Shown here: in pieces, positions 20,085 to 32,309 of the stretch
Numbering within the stretch: the stretch's first letter is position 1
Layout: the number at the start of each line of letters is the position of its first letter
Source: Mikania micrantha
Taxonomy: Eukaryota > Streptophyta > Magnoliopsida > Asterales > Asteraceae
Assembly (NCBI GenBank): GCA_009363875.1
Contig: CM018694.1
Location: forward strand, 30,451,415 to 30,515,414
Direction: 5' to 3'
DNA length: 64,000 bases
Position numbers and translations under genes: made by a program
The notes under the pieces: generated by a model
Databases searched by the model: none
Told to the model about the DNA's origin: nothing
The model's input: the letters and a program-made list of their open reading frames with translations, nothing else

Positions 20085-21334
20085 CTGATAAAGCAGTTCC
20101 GGTTTATGTGGTGTTTGCGATTGTCAGAGCTAGCTGTCATGCTAGTAAGATCCTATAATCATATAGGTGTAAGGATGTGTTATGTGGTGTGTTGTAGTCC
20201 ATACAACTCCAGGTGTCGGTGTGCTCAGCCGAGAGTGTGTGTTGGCTTGTGTTGACTCTACGAATCGTTGGTGACACGTTTGTTATGTTAAGTTGTCTTA
20301 ATGCAAGTAAGACACCATAATGCATCCTATGACTCGACTCACGTTGCTTTCACGAAATCAAGTTTTGAAAATCATAATGTTCTTGTTTTAGGAAACTTTC
20401 TATATTTAGAAAGTTTCTATTTTTGGAAAGTATGGTTATGAAATCCTATTTCATAAAACTAATAACTTTAGTATGTTTGTAAAAACATACGTGAACACTC
20501 AAAATAAGTCGTTTTTGCATAAAATACCATTTATGCCATTTTGCCCAAACAAAGTTTCCTAAAATAGCAAGTTCTCATTTAAAAGGTTGTTTTCACAAAT
20601 CCGAGTTTTCAAACATGTTTAAAAAAAACCATTTTTAAACATGTTTCAATAATCAAAGTTTACCAAAACATTCAAAACATCAAAAGCCCTCTTTTGATTT
20701 TGAAAAGTTTCCTTATTTAGCAAATTCTTTCAAAACCATGTTTTTGACAAAGTCAAATACCCAAATGTGTTTCTAAACACTCCAATATACATTTGACAAC
20801 ATCTAGACATGTCTAACATGTCTAGATCATCACAAATCCAAGACTTGCACATAAAAGTTTCCTTTTATGGCAAGTTTGCCCAAATCATCACAGAATCAAA
20901 CTTAACTTAACCGAAACTCAAATCTATCATTTCTAAATTATAAAATCAGTAGATCTACAACAAATACATAACAAATCACCAACACATTTGCGCACAATAA
21001 CCATATGGAGTTGCATGTGGGTTTTTACCCATTGCATGTATGATCTAACCATAAACAAACATGTAAAACTACCTTATATGCTAGGATTCAAGTTGTAGTA
21101 GGTGTAGCAGGTCATGGAAATGGCTGGAGACGATTCTTCAATGTGTTGATGGCTTCCAAGACTTCCTTTATGATCCTATGGTTTCCAAACACCAAGAACT
21201 TGCTCCAATGGTGCTTCCAGTAGGTTAGGATGTTGATTCAGATGGAATTCGGTCGAGAATAAGTGAAGAAACTCGGAGAATTGGAAGAAGAACCGAGTGA
21301 AATGAGTTTGGGTTTGATTATATAGAAATTTTGA

Positions 21335-21475
21335 TCTGCATGGCCTTCGCGTACCGCGGAGGCCGATCAAAATTAATCATCGCGTACCGTGATGGGATTC
21401 GGGAGTATCGACTCCCGATTTTCTTCGCGTCCCGCGAAGACTTTCGCTAAGGGTCGTCGCGTACCGCGACCAGTT
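21335..21475 (-). repeat. CGCGGTACGCG word cluster in U3 of LTR-F
   Basis: Five variants of CGCG(G/T)ACCGCG / CGCGTCCCGCG occur in 140 bp, just upstream of the LTR-F TATA box in the minus-strand sense. The same word is clustered in LTR-H (26125-26265). Confidence 0.85.
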
Positions 21476-21844
21476 CATTTCCTTGTTTTTTTCGATTTCT
21501 TCAATTTGATTACGCTCGTACTCGATTCCTAACGTTTATCCTAAACGTCTAACACATATTTAGCACATAAGTTCAGTTATTGTTTTATCACCAACATTCG
21601 TGAGACTCGTGTGCGTGTTTTGATAATTCCTTGAATTATCTTTGATGGTTCGTGTTTGTGTGTTTACGAAGTGTTTGCACGCTTGATTAATCCTAATCAA
21701 CGTGTAATGCACAATTCAATAATAATCCAAATTATTGTTTTGTGTTTGTGTTTAGCTCATCTAATTAAACTCAATTAAATGAAATGCAACAAGTATGGAT
21801 GTGAGATGAGTGTTGCAATTTACCCAAAATTGTCGGGTGTCACA

Positions 21845-22817
21845 TGTACAGTTATCCATAAGGTCTCTTAAAACTTGATATACAAATGCTATTGAGTGCG
21901 TGTTTGAAAGTCTTAAACAAAATGCTTGAAATTATGATGAAATGAAACTGGATGGTAGGTAAAATGCTTAATAATCATTAACAACAATATCATATGTGGT
22001 TTAGTATGTGGTGGGATGACGTCTGGGCGGGTTGTAGGCTCGACTCTTTCGTATGCCCTATATATAAGCATACCGAATTGGATAGGACACGTGTTATTAA
22101 TGAGATTAAGGTTGTTACCGGGGAGATTTTCAAACGCTATTGTGTGCGTGTTTAAACTCTTAAACAAAATGCTTGAAATTATGATTAAATGAAATTGGAT
22201 GGTAGGTAAAACGCTTAATAATCATTAACAACAATGTCATATGCGGTTTAGTATGTGGTGGGATGGTGTCTGGGCGGGTTGTAGGCTCGACCCTTTCGTA
22301 TGCCCTATATATAAGCATACCAAATTGGATAGGACAGGTGTTATTAATGAGATTAAGGTTGTTACCGAAGTGGTTTGCGAAACTATATTTTTATACTAAA
22401 CTATTTGAACTCACCAACCATTGTGTTGACTTTATTTTCTTACATGCTTTCTCAGGTGATGTACATGAGTAAGCTAAGGCTCAGGATTGCATACTAGGAT
22501 GCCCAGATAGAGGACCTAGTAGTTTTTGGGAAAGCACATATTTTTGTTGATTACTGTGAATCACTTTTGATATCTTGTACTGTTACAAGATTGTAAACTT
22601 ATGATTCTTCTGATAGGCTTACTTAGTTAAATTATCAAACAATGACAATTTTAATTTAACTTTGCAACCCTAGTTTAATTTTATTTGTGCTTTAGTTATT
22701 CTCAATGTTGATGCTATGTATACAGTCTGATGATTTCGATTTTCGTCCCGATATCGCGCCCCGGGATCTTTCCGCCCGACGGGACACACGATCAGGCCCG
22801 CCGGCTCGAGGTGTAAC
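21845..22817 (+). repeat. LTR-D, 3' end of a gypsy LTR
   Basis: It holds the palindromic TATGCCCTATATATAAG block twice (22052 and 22299), the acceptor block CTCACCAACC...TGTTGAC...GCTTTCTCAG ending at 22455, and the GC-rich terminal block (CGCGCCCCGGG...CCGCCGGCTCG...GTGTAACA) ending at 22817. The 5' part is missing, cut by LTR-F. Confidence 0.8.
21884..22379 (+). repeat. 248-bp tandem duplication in LTR-D
   Basis: Two copies (21884-22131 and 22132-22379) of the segment containing GTGGTGGG..., the TATGCCCTATATATAAG palindrome and its downstream 60 bp, differing by scattered substitutions. Confidence 0.88.
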
Positions 22818-22894
22818 ACTAGTTAACATCATTCAATCAAAGTAAATTGAACTAGAAACCAACTAATATTAATTGATATTTAGATCATATGGCT

Positions 22895-23175
22895 GATTTA
22901 AAAGTGATAGTATCGATAATGGATCCTTAGGGTTTCCTATGTGTTAACTGATCTTAGACCCATCGACACTATCACTTACCCATCAATACTAACTTAAACT
23001 CGTTAAATATTGTTTCTTTAATCTAATTCATGTAAAATGAACAAGAAATCAATGATGTTAATCGAGCTAAAGTTCAAATGATTGGGAAAAAGGGTGATAG
23101 TATCGATGCTGAGCCATAGGGTTTCCAAGGGTTAGCCAATTGAGGAATCTTTGATACTATCATATACCCTCGATA
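22895..23175 (+). repeat. ATCGATA word cluster in LTR-A, right half
   Basis: Variants GTATCGATAAT, CATCGACAC, GTATCGATGC and CTCGATATTA recur in 280 bp. Confidence 0.78.
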
Positions 23176-23763
23176 TTAACATGTTAATATAACCCAAGTG
23201 TATTTTGTTACAATAATATAAACATGCACAAAGTTTAAGGATCAAGAACAATATAAAAGAATACGAGAATTGGAACTAAATGACTAAAAGTGTCACATCA
23301 TTCACAATGTACTTATATTTTTGATAAAGCATCTTAAAAATAGTAGAAACTAGCAATAATTAGGGTTAAATGAAATTTTTTATACTTACTTAGTTATTTT
23401 ACAACTAATGACAAAGGTTTTTGGAAAACCAAAACATCTTTTATTATTGCATAAAATTGATAACCCATGCAAGCTTAAATGATTTTCAAAACCAACTATG
23501 ATGGTTATTTCTTAGAGTTCAAACCTAAACTATAGTCACACAATTAATAGTTGGTATATTTTATTACCAATTATACCTAAATTCAAGCAAAATGAAAGAG
23601 GGTTATAACAAGTTATAGTAAACTAAAGGGGTTATTCATAACACAAAACATACTTTCAAGTGTGAACATCAATTGAATCAATCACAAAGGTTTTGAATAC
23701 AATCCAATACAACATCAACGAGCGCATGCATTCTTGTTAACAGTCAACCAACACAACATCAAG

Positions 23764-25031
23764 GTGAGTTCATTTGCCCCTATTCTAATCGTTTTAATTT
23801 CAACATGCGGGGCTGAGAAGCATGCTAAACCTTTTATAAAGGTTTTGGTACATTTATTTCTTTATTCATAACAATGATGTAACAAAGGTTTTACCTTTGT
23901 TATTACATCTATATCTATGTGTGTGTGAATAAATGTTTATATCTATGGGGATTATCAAGTGTTGATAACAATGATAGGAAGATATCAAAAACAAGTAAGA
24001 CATTGTTTATGACAAAACCTAGTACTTTTGAGATATCAATGGGTTGAGATGAAAAAATACATATATTCATGAGATGATAACAATGAGATGATAACATATA
24101 CTTATGAGATGACAACATAACATTACATTTGATTACTAGTAAGACTGCTTTATTATATCATTGTGATCATGTGTCAATTGAGATTCAAGTGCATTAAGTC
24201 CCTTATCATAGCTTGTTTACCATTAAGTGGAAGAGGCCAGGACAACGGTAACATAGTGGTACCATAAGTTTGACAAACTTCCGGTGAGTAGTCAGGTTTG
24301 GTAAATGCTCACATGGGTGATATTAATCAAACAGAAACTGCTAATAATTCTACCATATCTGATTTGCAGGCTGGCAAGACTGAGTGAATGGCCTGACTCA
24401 TATTATTAGCTGGTGGCAGATCGTTGTGAAGACAAGTGATTACAAATGAATAGGGATAAATTGGAAACATTAGGGTTTGACTTGGTGTTGACCACAATGT
24501 GGTCCCATTTATGCTGTATTCATCAATTGTGGGAGTACATAAAATGAGTCGACTGTCACCTCGTATTTAGAAGTGAATAACAGTAAACTCAACATTTGAG
24601 AAGACAATTAGAAGATTACAATTTAATAAAATCTGTATCTTTAAAACATTAAGGGACTACCATCATTTATGTTATGGTAGTACAAAACCTTATTTTTATA
24701 TATATCAATTGTGGGATGATATCGTAACCTATGGGGAAAACAAATGGTGAGAATGAAATTGTTATCCTTAGTTGCACTACAGGTGGTGTTGTATTCAGTC
24801 AAGTGTGTGGTGGGCTGGTGGCTCCACTTGTGGTACGTATGCCCTATATATAAGCATGTTTGATTGAATGGGACCCTATCTGTATTAGGAACTAAGGAGA
24901 GGACATAGATGGGTATAAGACATGAGAATATCAATAAGACTTGAGAATAACAATTTTTAACGTCTCTAAAATGTTAAACTTATGAACTCACCAACCTCAT
25001 GTTGGCTTGTTTTACTTGCATGCTTTCTCAG
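23764..25031 (+). other. Putative intron inside LTR-A (1268 bp)
   Basis: Donor CAAG|GTGAGTTCATTTGCCCC. Acceptor CTCACCAACC...TGTTGGCTTG...GCTTTCTCAG|GTGACGAAC. Confidence 0.62.
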
Positions 25032-25392
25032 GTGACGAACATGTTTAGTCACCAGTATTCAGGACTTATAGCTAGTGGGCATTGATAGTGGACCTAGCTA
25101 CTTTTTTGTGCATATCTTTTGATGACATTATGTGAATCACTTTTGTATATATTGTGCAAATAAAAGATAGGATAGTTTACGATTCTTTTGGTAGATTTAC
25201 ATTTTCAAATTATGAACATGACTGATGTAATTTAACTTTGTAATTCTATGCCGATATCAATTTAGCATTTCTCGTTATATATCATGTGCCATTTAAACAA
25301 TCTGATCATTTCGATTATCACATGATATCATGCCCCGGGACCATTCCGCCCAATAGAAAAGTCGATCCAGCCCGCCGGCTCAGGGTGTGACA

Positions 25393-25625
25393 GGTTTCAA
25401 GCCCCCAAAGGCCTTGTATGAGTAGTCAGCGGCAATTCCTTTGTTCCCATTACTAGCTCCAAAGGAGTTTTATGATTGGTAGTTGCTCTGGATGTAGCCG
25501 ATCATGTCAGGAATCACCTTCTTCAGTTGGTTAGTCAGTAGGGTGGCTAATGCCACAACAGCCAGATCCATATACAGGGGAGGATATGGAGGTGGTGCTT
25601 GTGGGTTGTCTTCTGGGTGGCATTC
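25393..25625 (-). pseudogene. gag: Gyp2 Gag N-terminus
   Basis: Reading left from 25625 on the minus strand: MPPRRQP, a Pro-rich stretch, MDLAVVALATLLTNQLKKVIPDM, one stop, then ADYSYKAFGGLKP. This matches Gyp1 Gag (MPPRRQPP...MDPATIALVTLL...SSHYSYKSFVGCKPP) block by block. It ends exactly where the 10583 fragment begins, so the two are halves of one gene separated by the LTR-A nest. A frame change lies near the start. Confidence 0.85.
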
Positions 25626-25781
25626 TGTTCACAATCGAAAAGACATTGGTTAGTACTTGTGATCGAATGCGGAAGACTTATTCAAATAAGTTCCTATCCT
25701 AAATTCTTTACATGAGGGTCTCTAGGTTGTATTCTAGGCCAAACCGTTTAAGTATATATGACCTAATTTCTCTATAGCCAT

Positions 25782-25795
25782 GACTCTAATACCAA
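25782..25795 (-). other. Gyp2 primer-binding site (decayed)
   Basis: The minus strand reads TTGGTATTAGAGTC, two mismatches from the canonical site. The 156 bp between it and gag hold a normal short leader. Confidence 0.8.
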
Positions 25796-25797
25796 TC

Positions 25798-26978
25798 TGT
25801 CACACCCTACGACGCCCCGTAAAATCAAAGTCAGCAACGATTACTTTCATTATATTAAGTGGCACTTATCCAATATAAAATGGTTTGACACGTGGCACAA
25901 CAGTCCACACACATACAATTCAAAGTATAATTCAAGGAATTACCATAAACGCATACACGTGTTTTGAGTCACGAACGTTGGTGAACTAACAAAGGAAGAA
26001 TTCAAACAAAAAACTAAAACCTATGTGTGAATCTGTGATGAAACAAATTGAATCGGTTAAGTTAAAACGATAATGAATCAAACACGAGGAAAACCAAATA
26101 AACAAAAGTTGAAATCAAACACTAGAACCCTTCGCGGTACGCGACGCAACCCGGTGAAAACCGTCGCGGTACGCGACGTGTGGGCGGGAAAATTGAATTT
26201 CAATCGAAAGAGCTCGCGGTACGTGACGGCGGATCCGGACATCTTGGTGGTACACGGCGGCTCTCGATCATAGAACCCAATCTGGGTACAACATTTTTTA
26301 CTGATATCCGGACCAACAAGCTGGTCAAACAAACTGGGCAAACTATTTGTACAAACATTGTGTGTATGCTGGTTTATTGGGAACCAACGAGGCGAGCTTA
26401 GATAGGACTATTAGGATCTATGAACCCCACACGGCTCCAATACTGACTGGAGGTCAGGACGTGTGTAAAATCGACCCATCGCCATTGTTTTTAGGATAGA
26501 CATGGCGGAGGCACGGCAAACAGTCTAGTTCGGCAGTGACGCAAGTGACACTTGGGGTCTCGGGCCTGGCAAACATTGATAAACAGCAGATCATATGGAA
26601 AACTGATTTTCTTTACTTTTGATTAAACCTGTGAAATCACCAACTTTATGTTGACACTTAAGCATGTATTTCTTAGGTACTTAGCACGCTTAAGAGCATA
26701 GGATGCACTTAAGGATTCCATTGAAGAGTCATGCATTTTGGGCATTTGAACAACTTTACAAACATCAATATGATGCCTGTAGACAAGCTTACTTTTGTAC
26801 AAGCTTCCGCAACATATGCTTATTTTCCGCTGTAAAACAAATTAGTCTGTTGTAATTCTAAGAGATATTTATGTATTTTCACTCTCATATAAAGTCGTTC
26901 TATATGACCGACGTATCTGATCCTGCCACGTCACACCCAGCGGCTTGACACCGCATGTGGTAATTTGGGGGTGTGACA
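25798..26978 (+). repeat. LTR-H, internally deleted LTR of the LTR-F family
   Basis: Ends TGTCACACCC/GGGTGTGACA form a perfect 10-bp inverted repeat. U3 (ATTCAAGGAATTACC...CACGAACGTTGGTG) and the 3' third (GACTGGAGGTC..., acceptor ATTTCTTAG at 26676) match LTR-F read on its own strand. The middle is missing, with a junction near 26275 inside the CGCGGTACGCG cluster. There is no clear target duplication (CAATC against CACCC). Its left end abuts the Gyp2 primer site directly, which suggests recombination between LTR termini. Confidence 0.6.
26125..26265 (+). repeat. CGCGGTACGCGACG word cluster in LTR-H
   Basis: Four copies (CGCGGTACGCGACG twice exact, CGCGGTACGTGACGG, GGTGGTACACGGCGG) occur in 140 bp. 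Confidence 0.85.
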
Positions 26979-27595
26979 CACCCCGGGCCAGTTGGCTGGA
27001 TCGTCCTTCCAGTCAGGCAGAATAGTCCTGGGGCACATAGCACATGATCTATAATGATAAAACTAAAGTAACACTTCTTCAAAATTTCAAAGTTAAATGA
27101 CATCAATTTGATTTCAATAATTTAACCCTATAATCTACCAAAGAATTCATTTTAATCATCCTATTTTGTAATTGTACAAGATTTAAGAAAATGATTCATG
27201 TGATGTCATCAAAAATCAAGTCAACACAAGGTTGGTGAGTTTATATACTTTTGTAGTCTGAAAATGTTAGAAAAAGGTTTATCTTGTTAACACTCGTCAA
27301 AGCCTCCACCTTAAACCTAATCATAGACATCATCCAATCAAGCCAAGTAATACTTCTGTATAGGGCATATGTATAAAAAAATTGAGCTGCCAGTCCACCA
27401 CACACTTGACAAGACATGATTCTACCTTTAAGGGAAATTAAGAGTTTCGCTCTTACCCAAAACTATAACTTCATCCATTTAAATGATCATAGTTATTACT
27501 GATTTGTGTTTCCAAATATGATTACTGTGCTTAGAATACCTCTAAGCTTAGTATTGAGAATGATTTTGTGTTCAAATCTTAGTGATGAACAGTTG
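26979..27595 (-). repeat. LTR-G, 3' fragment of the reverse Gyp2 5' LTR
   Basis: The terminal block CACCCCGGGCCAG...GGCTGG, read on the minus strand, is a gypsy LTR end. TCAACACAAGGTTGGTGAG near 27220 is the acceptor block on the minus strand (its CAG is not preserved), and GGGCATATG near 27363 is the palindrome block. It is cut at 27596 by LTR-L. Confidence 0.6.
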
Positions 27596-28639
27596 TGTGA
27601 CACCAATTATGTGAAAACAATTAACAGTTGTATGTATTTCAATGAAAATTGAAATATAGACATACAACAACACATGTGAAATAACAATGGTGAAAACAAA
27701 TGACAAAAACATATCGGTTGTGATCTGATGTCCACAAAGATAGCCGACAATTTCATGAGAAAACAGTGTGAAATCATTCATAACAATGCGTACGCAGTTA
27801 AGTTAAGTAGAGTCCGTCAGTGAGAACGTTCAATACAAAACGACAATTCAGTATCGTTTACGAATAATAAACTGACAGTGTGCTTGCGTGGGTGACGATT
27901 TACACAAACACATATGTGGGTTTAACATTCTGAATGATATCTGAAAAGTAGAAAACAAAATCAAAAAATAAAGCCATCGTCGTGTTCGTTCGGGTGACGA
28001 TTCGGACGAATACTCGCGAAGGTGATACGATCTGACGAAACGTTAAAAATAAACATTTTTAAACAATAAAATAAGAAAAAGAAATTTGAGAAATTTATTA
28101 GGAACTACAACCTTAAAAGGAATAAAATATAACTATTTTTATTTAAAGAACGAAAAATACATGTTACGTTTCGTAAATGTAGAAGCGAACGAACTAAACA
28201 AACCCGAAACGGAACCGGGTATCAAAACCTTAAACCCTTTCATTTTCTCATTTAATTCACTCACCTACACCCTCTCTCTCTCTCTAAAACCCGTCTCCCT
28301 TCTCTCTCACTAAAAACCCATCAAGATTCAAGCCTAAAATTCTCAATTCTTAGCCAAATCGTGCAATCTTGGTATCAAATCGAAGCTCTCGACATTCCTC
28401 ACATGAAATTACAGAGGATCAGACCTGAAATAGACGGGAAACAAGGTAAAATCGAGCTATAAGGCTTTGGTTTTTAGGGTTTTCTCCAAACCCGACAAAA
28501 ATCGCGGATTTAGCCGGTTTTAACCACCCCATTTTCGACCGATACACATTCTAAACGAGTTTTCGCACACGCACATATACCCACTCAAAACGACCATTTA
28601 TTCGACTAAAACTTTAAATCGCCGTTTGCCATGGCTGAA

Positions 28640-28870
28640 ACCCGTTTCGGGTGAATGGCTCGTAAGAATGAGCCACTCATTCGTATGACTCCTTCGTATG
28701 AATACTCATTAGCATGGTTCATTCGTGTGAATGGTAAGTAGCATGAGTCATTCATGTGAATGGTCATTAGCATGAGTCATTCGTATGAATACTCATTAGT
28801 ATGACTCATTCGTATGAATGGCCATTAGCATGAGTCATTCTTTTGAATATCACAAGAATGAGTCATTTTC
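28640..28870 (+). repeat. CATTCGTATGAATG word cluster in LTR-L
   Basis: About ten copies of CATTCGTGTGAATGG or CATTCGTATGAATAC, alternating with CATTAGCATGAGT, give a rough 37-bp period. The core CATTCG...GAATG is that of the copia Cop1 clusters, but it sits here in a gypsy LTR downstream of the first donor-like site. Confidence 0.85.
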
Positions 28871-29035
28871 ACTTCACGAACTCAGTTAACAACTCAGATT
28901 TAAAAAAAGAACAATCAAATAAGGAATCATAGCTCAAACAACATTTAATCAAACACAGGACTGTGAATACAACATCGGTATGACAATAGTGAGCACGTGC
29001 ATTATTGAGTCTTAGTCAACCACTACAGCAACAAG

Positions 29036-30677
29036 GTGAGTTCATATGCCCCTTTACTAATCTTTTGATTTCAAATGCGGGGCTGAGAAACATGCTAACT
29101 CTTTTACTTAAAAGTTTTAGTACTTTTTTTCAAACATCATGTATTCCAGATAATAAAGGTTTCATCTTTATTATCATATATATGTGTTTGCTTGTGTGTA
29201 AAATGACAATTATAACATATCAAGGATGAGATCATGATAACATAACCTATGATATCATCGAATCATTGAAATTACATAGTGTATTAACACTTGATCTTAT
29301 AACATTATGTTTATAACATGAGATAACAATGAGAGAACATTGAGACAACTACCAGAGATAACAAGAATGACACTCATGATAACATAATTTCATGATGATA
29401 TCATTCACCATATATACTAACATTATGTAATAAGACAAGTTCTTATAACACATTGTTAAAGACGTTGAGATAACATAATTACATAACCGAATGGAGTGTA
29501 GATTTGGTAGTGTAGTGGCTTTAACTAACGTTAACCATGAAATTGTCCAATGAATCTACGTCTATTCAATGGGTTTATTGTCACCGCCAATTTGGAGTGA
29601 GAAGCAGTAACTCATTCAAGTGAGAACACATGACAAGGAGACAATGACAACGAGAGCACATAACAATAATTTGATTACTATTAAGCCTGATTGCATTATA
29701 TCACTGTATTCATGTGTCCATGTATTCAAGATCAGTCATAAGTCCCTTTCTATATCGTTTACCATTGATTTAGTAGAGACTAAACCGACGATAGCTTAGT
29801 GTTACCATAGGTTTGACAAACCTCCGGCGAGTGAGGTTGGTACGTTATGCGTAACAATAAGATTATTGGCCGGTAACGTATGACCGGTAACAGGGCTGCG
29901 TCAGTCAGGTTTAGTAAACGACCACATGGGTGATATTAATCTTTAGACACTGATTGTAATTGTACCCTTCGTTTTTGTTGGCTGGTAGACTGAGGAATTG
30001 ATTTTCACTCATGTAACATTACTGGGACATATTCGTTGTGAAGGCACGGATTCTATGAGACTACACATGTATAGGGGTAAGTTGGAGGCATTGTGGTCTG
30101 ATTACGTGAGGACCATAATGGGTCCCATTTATGCTCTATACATTCAAAATGTAAATACTACAAATGGGTTAACTATCACTACTAATATTAGAAGCGAATT
30201 ACAGTACATCTACAATTGAGAGAACATTAAAAAGGATAAGATTTAATAAAATCTATATCTTTCAAACATCAAGGGTTATCATAACTTCAGTCATGGTAAT
30301 TTATATCACTGGGAATGAAATCATATCACATGGGAATATCAGGTTGGATAACAATCGAGATCAAATTCATGCGAGTTGGAAATGGGTATCCATAGTTGCA
30401 ATACATGTGGCATTGAGTTCAGTTAAGTGTATGGTGGGCTAGCGGCTTCATTCGTGATACGTATGCCCTATATATAACCATACTTAATTTGAACGACATA
30501 GTATCTGTAGGTAGAACTATGGAGAGGACATTACTATGAGATAAGACAAGACAAATTCAATAAGACTTGTGTGTGACACTATGACTTGTGAATGGAAAAT
30601 TACAAATGTTTTCAATTACTAAAACTTATGAACTCACCAACCTAGTGTTGACTTGTTTTAAATGCATGCTTTCTCAG
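29036..30677 (+). other. Putative intron inside LTR-L (1642 bp)
   Basis: Donor ACAAG|GTGAGTTCATATGCCCC. Acceptor CTCACCAACCTAGTGTTGAC...GCTTTCTCAG|TTGACG. The TATGCCCTATATATAA block lies inside at 30462. Confidence 0.6.
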
Positions 30678-30969
30678 TTGACGAATAGGTTTAGTCACCA
30701 GACTCAGGATGCATTAGCTAGTGGACTTTTATAGTGGACCTAGCTACATTTTGTGTCTATATCTTTTGGGATGACATATTTGTGGATTATGAACATGACA
30801 ATGTAATTTAACTTTTTAATTCTATGTCAATGTCATTTTAGCATTTCTCATTATATATCATGTTCCATGTAAACAATCTAATCATTTCGATTATCGCAAC
30901 GATATCGCGCCCCGGGAACCTTCCGCCCTACAGGAAAGTTGATCCAGCCTGCTGGCTCGGGGTGTGACA

Positions 30970-32309
30970 CCAGCCCACCACAAACATGACAAGACACGAC
31001 TTTTCCCTTAACTTCTCACCTTTTGATAATCAAGATTTATGAGTCAAATATTATGGGTGACTAATAAATTAGAGAGGTTATCTCAAAGCCAACACGAGAA
31101 TTGAAGTACCCCGCACACAGTCGTGTTTTTGGGGTGTAATGTTCAACGATGGCTTGTAACTATAGGATCTCGATGGGATTGCTCCTACGGCCACCATGAG
31201 AGATCCAAGGTCACAAATATGACGAAACTAGTTACAAAACTTTGAGTTTATACATCGTGAGTCACTGAATGGCTAGACGGGTTGACACCAAGTCAACAAG
31301 TAGGCCATCAAGCAACCACATGAAGTCTATGAGTACCTTGATAATACCATGTCTTGAGAATACCATGTGCACATGTAGTTTGATTACAAAACTTATCAAC
31401 TCCAGAAAAACCGATTTTGATAGGTGGTGTGGCCAAGGTTTAGGCTCAACACAATCCCAAAAAAATGGCTTATATCTACCTTGTGTCCGTGGTTTTGAGC
31501 TTAATTTCTTGTACTTCTTGATTGTAGATGAAAGGAAAACATTTTGACACCAAGATCTTCAAAAATGTTTGAGAAATGAATATACAAAATGGGTTTTTAG
31601 AGAGAGAGAAAGTAAAGAGAGCTCCGAATTTTAGAGAGAGGAGGGAAACCTGATGATGTGTGATAATGTGTTATTTTGAAAATGTAACTTTGAAAATGTA
31701 ACTTTCTTTGTAAATTGATGTTATTTATACATTTTGGATTGTAATTTCTAATAAATTTTAAGTTTCTTTTTGTTATATCTTAAAGTTCAAAATGTTTAAT
31801 TTAAATGTTTCATCAGAATGTCCAACTTACGCTCGTATTTGTACAGATCATCACATATGCAAATAAGATGTTCTTTTTACATTCTAACCTTGTTATCTAG
31901 TTATAATATATCACTTGTAATGCCAAACCCACGGATATTTTTGTGTGAATGTTCACCCACACGAATATATTGTTAGTTTGACATTCTCATCATGTTATCT
32001 GTTTGTTGTTTGACTTTTGTATTCTCACAATCGTTTATGGTTTCCAGTGCCATTGTACTTGTCTCGTGTTGCCAGTCGTCTGATTCTCGTTATCTAAGGA
32101 TCTACGTTACAACTGTTACGTTTTGTCTTTTGAACTATTGTTATGTTGTTTTTTTATACGTATAAGTTTGTTATATTACGTATGTTTATTGAACTGACAC
32201 GTTGTTTCATAACGTGATATATAAATACATGCAAATATCTATGCCTGTCATTTGTACTTGTATTCCTACTGTACAGTTATCTATCATTTCGGTACTAGGT
32301 GTCACATTT
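30970..32309 (-). repeat. LTR-I, 5' fragment of a reverse gypsy LTR
   Basis: The minus strand starts TGTGACACCTAGTACC at 32309. U3 blocks (CGTGTGGGTGAAC, GATGATCTGTACAAATACGAGCG) lie at 31825-31960, and the CT-rich start region at 31590-31660 appears as GAGAGA on the plus strand. It ends abruptly at 30970 in the GTGGTGGGCTGG block and has no 3' terminus. A 92-codon plus-strand frame at 31269 is not supported as a gene. Confidence 0.6.

Larger units (their letters stand above)
19221..21844 (-). repeat. LTR-F, 5' LTR of Gyp3 (2624 bp)
   Basis: On the minus strand it starts TGTGACACCCGAC (21844) and ends CTCGGGGTGCGACA (19221). A minus-strand TATA box (CTATATAATC) lies at about 21316-21325, preceded by a CGCGGTACGCG word cluster. 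It contains the conserved donor and acceptor blocks described at 19600-20084. Right flank TGTAC (21845-21849). The left end of the element is lost at 16790. Confidence 0.85.
22818..25392 (+). repeat. LTR-A, right part
   Basis: It resumes inside an ATCGATA cluster and runs through donor (23764), TATGCCCTATATATAAG block (24838), acceptor (25031) and the terminal GCCCCGGGACC...CCGCCGGCTCAGGGTGTGACA. It is followed by GGTTT and reverse gag, the same target site as 10579-10583. I interpret both parts as one solo LTR of about 4 kb. Confidence 0.78.
27596..30969 (+). repeat. LTR-L, complete gypsy LTR (3374 bp)
   Basis: It starts TGTGACACC and ends CTGGCTCGGGGTGTGACA. U3 blocks (TGGGTGACGATT...CGTTCGGGTGACGATTCGGACGAAT, 27893-28010), a CT-rich start region (28255-28310) and a donor-like AAG|GTAAAA at 28446 match LTR-A and Gyp1. 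The flanks AGTTG and CCAGC differ, so the borders were rearranged or the LTR is a recombinant. Confidence 0.78.

Noticed and set aside
31269..31547. 92-codon ORF
   Set aside because: Within a truncated LTR; no domain and no homologous frame in related LTRs.
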